From positions 620,001 to 684,000 of the forward strand of contig NZ_JAEDAL010000001.1 of NCBI RefSeq assembly GCF_016093295.1: a stretch of 64,000 nt of DNA. The letters are read 5' to 3'. Below, in pieces: positions 8,425-15,805 of this stretch. Below the pieces are notes generated by a model. The model had not been told where the DNA came from. It did not search any database and was given only the letters and a program-made list of their open reading frames with translations. Position 1 is the stretch's first letter. Every line of letters starts with the position of its first letter. Position numbers and translations under genes: made by a program. This DNA comes from Inhella gelatinilytica (GTDB taxonomy: Bacteria > Pseudomonadota > Gammaproteobacteria > Burkholderiales > Burkholderiaceae_C).

Positions 8425-10320
8425 ATGTCCGCTCCCTTTGATCGCCCCCGTCTGCTGGCCGATGTCGGCGGCACCTTTGCCCGTTTCGCCCTGGAAACCG
8501 CGCCAGGCGTGTTGGAGCGTGCGGTGTCGCTGCGCTGCGCCGATCACGACGACTTCCACGCCGCGGTGCGCGCCTATCTGGATGCCCTGCCCCAGGACGT
8601 ACTGCCGCCCCAGCATGCGGCGGTGGCCATCGCCAACCCGGTCGAAGGCGATCAGGTGCGGATGACCAATTACCACTGGGAGTTCTCAATCGAGGCCATG
8701 CGCCAACGCCTGGGGCTGGACACCCTGGTCGTGGTGAATGACTTCACTGCCCTGGCCATGGCCTTGCCCCGCTTGGGCGGCGAACACCGTCAGGCCGTGG
8801 GCCAGGGGCAGGCCGTGCCCAACAGTGTGGTGGGGCTGCTGGGCTCGGGGACGGGCTTGGGGGTGTCCGGCTTGATTCCCTCCGGCGGCGGCTGGGTGGC
8901 TTTGGGCACTGAGGGGGGGCACACGAGCTTCTCGCCCCGGGATGAACGGGAAATCGCCATCCTGCGCTACGCCTGGCGCGAACACGCCCACGTCTCGTTT
9001 GAGCGCCTGTGCTCGGGGGCGGGCATGGCCCTGATTTACCGCGCCCTGGCCGACCTGCACGGGATCACGGCGCCGCCGCGGCAAGCCCCGGAGATCACCC
9101 AGGCCGCCCTGGAAGACGGTGACGCCTTGGCGCTGGAAACCCTGGAAGTGTTCTGTGCCTTGCTGGGCACGGCCGCGGGCAATTTGGCCGTGACCCTGGG
9201 GGCCACCGGCGGCATTTACATCGGCGGTGGCATCGTGCCGCGGCTGGGTGCGTACTTTGAGCGCTCGCCCTTCCGGCAGCGTTTTGAGGAGCGCGGGCGC
9301 TTCAGCCGCTATGTGGCGGCCATCCCCACCTACGTGATCACCGCAGAGGACGCGACCTTCCAGGGCGCCTCGGCCATCCTGGAGGCCCAGCTCAAGAAGC
9401 TGCACGGCAACGCGGACACGCTGCTGGCCCAGGTGCGCCGCGCCAAGGCGCAGCTCACGCCCGCCGAACAGCGCGTGGCCGAGCAGGTGCTGGCGCGCCC
9501 ACGCGCCCTGCTGACCGACCCGATCGGCGAAATTGCGCGGCTGGCCGGCGTCAGCCAGCCCACCGTCATTCGTTTCTGCCGCTCGCTGGGCAGCGAGGGC
9601 CTCTCCGACTTCAAACTGCGCTTGGCCTCCAGCCTCACCGGCACCGTGCCCGTCACCCACACCCAGGTGACGGTGGACGACAGCATGGTGGAGCTGGGCA
9701 GCAAGGTGCTGGGCAACACGGCTTCGGCCATCCTGCAGGTGCGCAACCAGCTCAACCGCGACACCATCGACCGCGCCACCGACTGCCTCACCCGCGCGCG
9801 CCGCATCGAGTGTTTTGGCAGCGGCCACTACGCGGTGGTGGCCCAGGATGCGCAGCTCAAATTCCTGCGCGTCGGCGTGCCCGCCAGCAGCCACACCGAG
9901 CCCCGCCTGCAGCACCTGGCCGCCCGCGTGCTGGGCCCCGGTGATGTGGCCCTGATCGTCAGCCCCGGTGGCCGCCTGCCCGAGCTGCTGGATGTGGCCG
10001 ACCAAGCGCGCCAGCGTGGTGCGAAGGTGGTCGCGATCACGGCCCACCAAAGCCCCTTGGCCCGCAAAGCGGACGTGGCACTGCTGGTGGAATCTGCCGA
10101 AGATCCGTCCATTCAACTCCCGATGGTGGGTCGCATCTTGCATTTGCTGGTGATTGACATCCTGGCTGTGGGCTTGGCCCTGCGCCGCGGTGCCCAGCCC
10201 GAGGCCCTGGACCCCCTGGACGAACCCGAAGCGCAGCCGGTGCGCGCCCGCCCAACGGCCCCGGGGGTCAGCCTGGCTGGGCCCATCGCGTCTTTGACAA
10301 CGCACAGCCACGAGCGATGA
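8425..10320 (+). CDS. Glucokinase fused to RpiR/HexR-type transcriptional regulator
   Basis: The 631-residue fusion has two parts. Residues 1 to about 325 are a Glk-type glucokinase (LLADVGGTFARFALE, VVNDFTALAMALPRL, GSGTGLGVSGLIPS, GTEGGHTSFSP). Residues from about 335 form an RpiR regulator. Its HTH has IGEIARLAGVSQPTVIRFCR near 365-384, and its SIS sugar-phosphate-binding domain runs from about 460 to 590 (CFGSGHYAVVAQDAQLKF, ALIVSPGGRLPEL). Fusions of this kind are known in Burkholderia relatives. RpiR/HexR proteins usually release DNA on binding a sugar phosphate such as KDPG. Three matching palindromes nearby are the inferred targets. The ATG at 8425 is preferred over an in-frame TTG six bases upstream. 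Confidence 0.92.
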   Translation: MSAPFDRPRLLADVGGTFARFALETAPGVLERAVSLRCADHDDFHAAVRAYLDALPQDVLPPQHAAVAIANPVEGDQVRMTNYHWEFSIEAMRQRLGLDTLVVVNDFTALAMALPRLGGEHRQAVGQGQAVPNSVVGLLGSGTGLGVSGLIPSGGGWVALGTEGGHTSFSPRDEREIAILRYAWREHAHVSFERLCSGAGMALIYRALADLHGITAPPRQAPEITQAALEDGDALALETLEVFCALLGTAAGNLAVTLGATGGIYIGGGIVPRLGAYFERSPFRQRFEERGRFSRYVAAIPTYVITAEDATFQGASAILEAQLKKLHGNADTLLAQVRRAKAQLTPAEQRVAEQVLARPRALLTDPIGEIARLAGVSQPTVIRFCRSLGSEGLSDFKLRLASSLTGTVPVTHTQVTVDDSMVELGSKVLGNTASAILQVRNQLNRDTIDRATDCLTRARRIECFGSGHYAVVAQDAQLKFLRVGVPASSHTEPRLQHLAARVLGPGDVALIVSPGGRLPELLDVADQARQRGAKVVAITAHQSPLARKADVALLVESAEDPSIQLPMVGRILHLLVIDILAVGLALRRGAQPEALDPLDEPEAQPVRARPTAPGVSLAGPIASLTTHSHER

Positions 10321-11132
10321 GGCCGGATCTGCTTCACCGCCGCAGCCTGCTCGCCCTGGGCGCCTGGGCCACGGGGTTCAGTCCGATCGCCCAGGCGGAA
10401 CCCAAGGTTGTGAAGTTGTGCGCCAACGCGGCCCTGGGCGCGCCGGACAGCGAGGCCACCCCGTACCTGATGCTGCGACGCCTGCAGGACGAGCTGCCCT
10501 TTCTGCGCCTCCAGGTCACGCCCTTGCCCTGGAACCGCTGCCTGCAAGAAGCGGCTCAGGGCCGGTTTGACGGCGTGCTGTCCGCGAGCCACACGCCCGA
10601 GCGCGCCCAAACCCTGCGCTACCCCGCCACAGCGGCGGGCACGCTGGACGACAGCAAGCGCATGTTCCAACTCGGCTACGCCCTGGTGCGACTGCGCGGC
10701 GCCGCTGCCCACTGGGATGGCACCCACTTCACGGGTACCACCCCCAAAGCCGGCGACGCCCTGGGGGCCGAGCGCGGGTTCGCCATCGCCCAGTTCGCCC
10801 GCGAGCGCGGCGCTCATGTCGAAGAACGCAGCCTGATGGGCAATCTGCTGGAAGGGCTGCGGCTGCGACGGGTTCAGGGCATCTTGGTCAACCAGGAATT
10901 CGCCGCCCAATTGCTGGCCCAACCCGAGTGGGCCGGGCAGTTGGAGCTTGGGGGGCCGGCCTTGGCCGTGCGCCCCTACTTTCTGCCGCTGAACAGCGCT
11001 TGGGCGACCCGAGAACCGGCCCTGGCTGAAACCCTCTGGACGGCCGTGGAGCGGGTGCGGCGCACGCCTGCCTTTGCCCAGGCCTACTCCCACTCGCTGA
11101 GCGCGGGCCAGCGCGGCGACTTGAAACCCTGA
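10317..11132 (+). CDS. Periplasmic solute-binding-like protein (SBP_bac_3-like)
   Basis: The 271-residue protein overlaps the glucokinase-RpiR stop by 4 bp (ATGA), so it is translationally coupled. The N-terminus has a twin-arginine-like LHRRSLLALG stretch, then a signal peptide ending at AQA near residue 27. The mature part reads like a family-3 extracellular solute-binding domain: VVKLCANAA at the start, LPWNRCLQEAAQGRFDGVLSA as the second strand-helix unit, and a late hinge-like IVNQEFAAQLL. The ligand cannot be inferred, and there is no ABC permease next to it. An orphan binding protein in a HexR-controlled unit suggests sensing or uptake of a carbon source, but this is inference. Confidence 0.7.
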   Translation: MRPDLLHRRSLLALGAWATGFSPIAQAEPKVVKLCANAALGAPDSEATPYLMLRRLQDELPFLRLQVTPLPWNRCLQEAAQGRFDGVLSASHTPERAQTLRYPATAAGTLDDSKRMFQLGYALVRLRGAAAHWDGTHFTGTTPKAGDALGAERGFAIAQFARERGAHVEERSLMGNLLEGLRLRRVQGILVNQEFAAQLLAQPEWAGQLELGGPALAVRPYFLPLNSAWATREPALAETLWTAVERVRRTPAFAQAYSHSLSAGQRGDLKP

Positions 11133-11201
11133 CGGACGCAAGCCGCGACCGACAAAGGCCTCGCGCGCCACAAGCGCCCCACTTTCAGGCAAGCTGCGCC
11201 C

Positions 11202-12635
11202 ATGCTGTTGGACAACCGATTCGCCCGCGACCTGCCGACCCTGTGCGTGCCCTGCAATCCCGTGGCCGCGCCGGCGCCACAGCTGGTGTTTTTCAACACG
11301 GCGCTCGCGGCCGACCTGGGGCTTCCCCTGCCGCAAGACCCAGCAGCCGGCGCGGCCCTGTGGAGTGGCAACGCCCTGCCGCCCGGCATCACCCCTGTGG
11401 CCCAGGCCTATTCGGGCCACCAGTTCGGCCACTTCTCGCCGGTGTTGGGCGATGGGCGCGCGCTCTTGCTCGGGGAGCGGCAAGACCACGACGGCCAACG
11501 CCGTGACCTCGCCTTCAAGGGCTCGGGGCGCACTCCGTTTTCGCGCCGGGGGGATGGGCTAGCCGCCCTGGGGCCCATGCTGCGCGAGGTGCTGATCGGC
11601 GAAGGCCTGCACGCCTTGGGCATTCCGGCCACCCGGGCGCTGGCCGTCGCGACCACGGGCGCCCCGGTCTACCGCGACGCCGAACTGCCCGGCGCGGTGC
11701 TGACCCGCGTGGCCGCCAGCCACCTGCGCGTGGGCAGCTTCCAGTACGCCGCGGCGCACACCGACCGGCCCACGCTGCAGGCGCTGCTGGAGCACACCCT
11801 GGCCCGCCACGACCCGCAGCAGCTGGGCCGCGCCGATGCCGGCCTGCACCTGCTCGCTGCTGTGGCGGAGCGTCAGGCCCGGCTCATCGCCCAGTGGATG
11901 GGCGTGGGCTTTGTGCACGGCGTGATGAACACCGACAACATGGCGCTGTCGGGCGAAAGCATCGACTTCGGCCCCTGCGCCTTTCTGGACGCCTACGACC
12001 CGGCGCGCGTGTTCAGCTCCATCGACACCCACGGCCGCTACGCCTTCGGCAACCAGCCCGCCATCGCCCAGTGGAACCTCGCCCGCTTGGCCGAAGCGCT
12101 CCTGCCCCTGTGGGACGAAGCCGAGCACGAGCGTGTGGCCGAGGCCGCCACCACCGTGCTGCAGGACTTTGCGACGCGCTTTGAAGCGCACTGGCAAGCC
12201 CTGCAAGCGCGCAAGCTGGGCCTCAGCACGCCCGACGCGGGGCTGGCCCACGACTGGCTGGCGCTCTTGCACGAACACGGCGTGGACCACACGGCCGCCT
12301 GGCGCGCCCTGGCCGACGCCCGCGACCAGCAGGCCCGTCGGCTGCTCGACCTCTTCCCCGACCCAGCCGACGTGGCCCCCTGGCTGGCGCGCTGGCAGGC
12401 CGTGTGCGCGGCCGGGCCCACCGAGCTGCGCGCCGTGAACCCCCGCGTGATCCCCCGCAATCACCGCGTGGAGGAGGCGCTGATGGCCGCCAGTGAAGCC
12501 GGCGACTGGGCGCCCTTCAACGCCCTGCTCGTCGCGGTGCGCCGGCCCTTTGACGACGACCCCGCCCTGGCCCGCTTCGCCGAGCCGCCCCCCGCGGCGC
12601 AAGCGGCGCGCTACCGGACGTTTTGCGGGACCTGA
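11202..12635 (+). CDS. selO: SelO/YdiU family protein adenylyltransferase (AMPylase)
   Basis: The 477-residue protein matches SelO along its length (usual length about 480). Visible motifs are AQAYSGHQFGHFSPVLGDGR, LAFKGSGRTPFSRRGDG (nucleotide-binding loop), GVMNTDNMALSGESIDFGP (catalytic-type Asn/Asp and the DFG-like metal site) and a C-terminal FCGT with Cys where eukaryotic SelO carries selenocysteine. SelO is a pseudokinase that flips ATP and transfers AMP to Ser, Thr or Tyr of redox proteins. It is cytoplasmic in bacteria. It stands as a single gene between an unrelated binding protein and a convergent gene. Confidence 0.93.
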   Translation: MLLDNRFARDLPTLCVPCNPVAAPAPQLVFFNTALAADLGLPLPQDPAAGAALWSGNALPPGITPVAQAYSGHQFGHFSPVLGDGRALLLGERQDHDGQRRDLAFKGSGRTPFSRRGDGLAALGPMLREVLIGEGLHALGIPATRALAVATTGAPVYRDAELPGAVLTRVAASHLRVGSFQYAAAHTDRPTLQALLEHTLARHDPQQLGRADAGLHLLAAVAERQARLIAQWMGVGFVHGVMNTDNMALSGESIDFGPCAFLDAYDPARVFSSIDTHGRYAFGNQPAIAQWNLARLAEALLPLWDEAEHERVAEAATTVLQDFATRFEAHWQALQARKLGLSTPDAGLAHDWLALLHEHGVDHTAAWRALADARDQQARRLLDLFPDPADVAPWLARWQAVCAAGPTELRAVNPRVIPRNHRVEEALMAASEAGDWAPFNALLVAVRRPFDDDPALARFAEPPPAAQAARYRTFCGT

Positions 12636-12648
12636 GCGCGGGTGCCCC

Positions 12649-13749
12649 TCACCCCTGTGGCCGCGCCTCGGCCCGAACGCGCTTGATCCAGCGCTTGGTC
12701 AGCGCCCGGTCGTAAAGCGATTGCAGGTCGCGGTTGGCGAGGTAGACCTCCGCGCGCCAAGCCGCTTGGGCCTGGTTCATCAGGGGGCTGAGCCGCGCAG
12801 GGTCGGGTTGGCGTTCCGGGTTGAGTTGGAACTGGGCGCAAAACTGCACGGCACGCTGGTGCACCTCGCCCTGCAGCTCCTCCAATTGCTCCTGCAGCAC
12901 GGCGTTGAAGTGCTTGAGCTGCGCTTCGCTGGCGCCCTTCAGGTGCTGGGCGTCGATTTGCTCGACTTCGAGTTGCAGGCTGAGAAGCGCCAGCAAATCC
13001 TCGGCGGCGTAGGCGGCGTTCACGCGCTGCATCAGGGCGGTGCGGCGTGTGGCCTCCTCCTCATCGGGCGCCCGGTCGGGGTGCAGGGCGCTGGCCAGTT
13101 TGCGGAAGACCTCGCGCAGGCTTTTTTGCGCCTGGGTCTTGATGGCCTCTTGCTCGGCCGCGCGCCGCGCCTGGGCGGCGGTGGGTTTGCGCTTGGCCTT
13201 GCGTTCGGCCGCAAGCGCTTCTTCTTCATCACGTTCGTCCTGCAACCGGGCGCGGACGTGCTGAAACAGCTCCTGCGGGTCAGCAAAGGCTTCGCCCTCC
13301 AGGTCCAGCCCCGTTTGCTCGGCCAACATGGCCTTCAGCGCTTCCAGGTGCGCAGCCTGCTCGGCCTCCAGCTCGCGATCGGCATGGCGGTCGTGCAGCG
13401 CAGTCCAGCGCGCGCGCTCGGCCTCGGGCAGGTCGTGGCCCTCCAACGCTTCGAACGCAATGTCGCAGGCGATGTCGCGCATCACTTCGCGCTCACCCTG
13501 AGTCCAGGCCTTGGGCTCGGCCAGCCAGGCATCGAGTTGCAAGGCCACCTCGCGCCGCAGCTGCAGAGCCTCGGCACGCAGCGGCAGCACCTGCTGGGCA
13601 AAGGCCGCGGCAAAGGGTGGCACAGCCGCATCCCAGGCGGCGAGCTTCTGGCGCGCGCTGTCGATTTGCTTTTGCAGTTGGTTGAACTTGCGCTGTGCGG
13701 GGGTCAGCACCGCGTTGTGCGGCTGGGGGATGGTGAGAAGGCGGGCCAT
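12649..13749 (-). CDS. Uncharacterised coiled-coil protein with J-domain-like segment
   Basis: The 366-residue, charged, cytoplasmic-looking protein has no signal or membrane segment. Residues 209-256 contain KSLREVFRKLASALHPDRAP followed by a helix with AYAAEDLLALL. This is the helix II-HPD-helix III layout of a DnaJ J domain, with HPD at 223-225. Flanking regions are long, Glu/Ala/Gln-rich helices, probably coiled coils. It lacks the Gly/Phe and zinc-finger domains of DnaJ, so it resembles J-protein co-chaperones of unknown client. It converges with selO with 13 bp between stops. Function is not established. Confidence 0.65.
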   Translation of the reverse strand: MARLLTIPQPHNAVLTPAQRKFNQLQKQIDSARQKLAAWDAAVPPFAAAFAQQVLPLRAEALQLRREVALQLDAWLAEPKAWTQGEREVMRDIACDIAFEALEGHDLPEAERARWTALHDRHADRELEAEQAAHLEALKAMLAEQTGLDLEGEAFADPQELFQHVRARLQDERDEEEALAAERKAKRKPTAAQARRAAEQEAIKTQAQKSLREVFRKLASALHPDRAPDEEEATRRTALMQRVNAAYAAEDLLALLSLQLEVEQIDAQHLKGASEAQLKHFNAVLQEQLEELQGEVHQRAVQFCAQFQLNPERQPDPARLSPLMNQAQAAWRAEVYLANRDLQSLYDRALTKRWIKRVRAEARPQG

Positions 13750-13776
13750 GGCTGGTGATTGTCCGGGCCGGTGACT

Positions 13777-14907
13777 TCACGCCCCCTTAAAGGGCGTGCG
13801 CGCCGCCAAGTCCGCCTCGTACTGGGCAACAGCGGCTTGCTCTGCTTCGGCAAAGCGCGCCACCGCGTCGGCAAAGCGCTCGTCCACCAGCCAGTGGTGG
13901 CTGCGCGTGGGCACGGGCAACAGGCCGCGCGCCATCTTGTGCTCGCCCTGCGCGCCCCCCTCAAACCGCTGCACGCCCTGCTCCAGACACCAGGCCAAGG
14001 GTGCGTAGTAGCACAGCTCGAAGTGCAAGAAGGGCAAGTCCACCACCGCGCCCCAGTGGCGGCCATAGACCGTGGTCCCCGCCGCGTCCATGGCCAACAA
14101 GGCCGCCCCCAGGGGCTCGCCCGCGCGCTCCGCCAGCACCAAGACCCAGCGGTCCCCCGGGCCCAGCGCACCTTGAAAAAAGCCTTCTGGCAAGTAAGGC
14201 GGGTTGCCGCGCAGCGCATAGGTGCGGGCATAGCAGCGGTCAAAGAAAGACCAATCCGCCGCGTCGATGGCCTCGCCCACGCGGACGCGGACCGTCACTC
14301 CTGCCTCGCGGACGTGGCGCCGCTCTTGCTGGATCTTCTTCCGCTTGTCGCGCTTGAGGTCGGCCAGAAAGTCCTCAAACGTGCGCCAATGCGGCGCGCG
14401 CTGCCAGTGGAACTGAGGCTGCTCCCGGTAGGCCCAACCCAAGCTTGCGACGGCAGCTTCGTCCGCGGCGCTGCCAAAGAGCAGGTGCAGGCCCGAGAGC
14501 CCCAACTCACCCGCTGCCTGCATCAGTGCGCCGGCCAGCAAGGCCCGGTTGGCGTCGTCGCGGGCCAGCAGACGGCTTCCGCGCACCGGGGTGAAGGGCA
14601 CGGCCACCACGCCCTTGGGGTAGTAGGGCAGCCCGTGCTGGGCGTAGGCCCGCGCCCAGGCCTGGTCGAACACGAACTCCCCCCAGGAGTGGCTCTTGAT
14701 CCACAAGGGGCAGGCGGCCAGCAGCTCGTCGCCCGCCATCAGGCTCGCAAACTGCGGCGTCCAGCCGGTGCGGGCGCTGGCGGCCCCCGAGTGCACGAGC
14801 GCCTGCAGATAGGCGTGGCGCATGAAGGGCGTCGGGGCGTCACTGGCCGCCAGCAGGGCATCCCAGGCAGCGGCTTCGGGCGGTTCGGGGTGGAGCTCTA
14901 GGTGCAT
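13777..14907 (-). CDS. FemAB/GNAT-superfamily protein (COG3146/DUF482-like)
   Basis: The 376-residue cytoplasmic protein fits the COG3146 group of predicted N-acetyltransferase-fold proteins related to FemAB peptidyl transferases. Typical segments are ASDAPTPFMRHAYLQAL near residues 27-43, the mid-protein KRKKIQQERRHVREAGV, and the late FHFELCYY-like stretch FLHFELCYYAPLAWCLEQG followed by AQGEHKMARGLLP. The family is common in proteobacteria but its substrate is unknown; peptidoglycan-related roles are only inferred. It starts 27 bp upstream of the J-like gene's coding start region and is likely co-transcribed with it on the minus strand. Confidence 0.75.
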   Translation of the reverse strand: MHLELHPEPPEAAAWDALLAASDAPTPFMRHAYLQALVHSGAASARTGWTPQFASLMAGDELLAACPLWIKSHSWGEFVFDQAWARAYAQHGLPYYPKGVVAVPFTPVRGSRLLARDDANRALLAGALMQAAGELGLSGLHLLFGSAADEAAVASLGWAYREQPQFHWQRAPHWRTFEDFLADLKRDKRKKIQQERRHVREAGVTVRVRVGEAIDAADWSFFDRCYARTYALRGNPPYLPEGFFQGALGPGDRWVLVLAERAGEPLGAALLAMDAAGTTVYGRHWGAVVDLPFLHFELCYYAPLAWCLEQGVQRFEGGAQGEHKMARGLLPVPTRSHHWLVDERFADAVARFAEAEQAAVAQYEADLAARTPFKGA

Positions 14908-15025
14908 GTCGGGTCGGGGTCAGCAGCGCGCGCCATCCTGCCATCGGCCGCAACAGCCCCAGAGGGCGCGGGGGCAGCCCGCGGGACCACGCCCCTAAAA
15001 TCCGCCCCTTTTTTCGTTCGGCAGC

Positions 15026-15805
15026 ATGCAAGCAAGGCACCAGCAAGGGGCGCCGCACATCGGCAGCGGCTCGCCGGGTTGGACCGCCAGCCCGGCGCTG
15101 CCGCATGTGCTCCAGCGCTGGGGCTTGCGCCTGCCGCTGCCGGCGCGAGGACCAGTCGGCCCGCAACTGGCGGAAGCCCTCTCCTGGCGCGATGCCGTCG
15201 CCCTGGCCCAAGTGCTCAAAACACCGTCGGCCGAACCGGCCCCCGACGCCGCCCACCGCCGGCTGGCAGCGCGCGAATGGGCCGAGGCCGCGCGGGAGCG
15301 CCTGGTGGCCGAGCTGCAAGCCGGGTTTGCCGACCCCGTGCTGGTGCAGGACGGCCCCGAAGCGCCGGCCCGCGCCGCCCAGGGGCTGGAGGCCGTTGCC
15401 CCCTTCAAGCTGCACCACAGCAGCCAGCAGCGCAGCATGGCCGCCCGCATGGCGACCCTGCGCGGGCGGCTGCGCACCCAGCTGGCGGGCACCACCCCGC
15501 GCTTGGCGCGACTGGCCCAGCTGGATGCCGTGTTCGAACCGGCTTGGGCCGCGCGCGAGCAGCCGGCCCTGGCGGGCCTGCCTTCCATGACGGTTCAGCG
15601 CGGCCTGCGGCTGCAGGCGGCGGCGCCGGAAGCCGCTCAGGACGCAAGGGCCTGGCCCCCCACCGGTTGGCGAGGCCAGCTCTGGACTGAATTGCAAGAC
15701 GTGCTGCACGCCGAGTTGGCCCTGCGCCTGCAACCCGTGCTCGGCCTGATCGAAGCCCTGCAGCACGACGACCCCTGCGGACCGATCCGCATTGAGACGC
15801 CATGA
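15026..15805 (+). CDS. DUF3348 family protein, first gene of motor-like operon
   Basis: The 259-residue protein is rich in Ala, Leu, Arg and Gln, with no signal peptide or membrane segment. It agrees with the DUF3348 family of betaproteobacteria. A central segment, VAPFKLHHSSQQRSMAARM, precedes helices RLRTQLAGTTPRLARLAQLD and a conserved-looking MTVQRGLRLQ. It ends overlapping the next gene by 4 bp (ATGA), so it is coupled to the MotA/TolQ-like protein. Because it precedes that gene and looks cytosolic, it may bind the motor's cytoplasmic tail or act in assembly. That role is inference. The start at 15026 is the first ATG and lacks a strong ribosome site. Confidence 0.8.
   Translation: MQARHQQGAPHIGSGSPGWTASPALPHVLQRWGLRLPLPARGPVGPQLAEALSWRDAVALAQVLKTPSAEPAPDAAHRRLAAREWAEAARERLVAELQAGFADPVLVQDGPEAPARAAQGLEAVAPFKLHHSSQQRSMAARMATLRGRLRTQLAGTTPRLARLAQLDAVFEPAWAAREQPALAGLPSMTVQRGLRLQAAAPEAAQDARAWPPTGWRGQLWTELQDVLHAELALRLQPVLGLIEALQHDDPCGPIRIETP

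Noticed and set aside
8686-10311. Minus-strand open frame opposite the glucokinase-RpiR fusion
   Set aside because: No family pattern; the plus strand has both domains intact.
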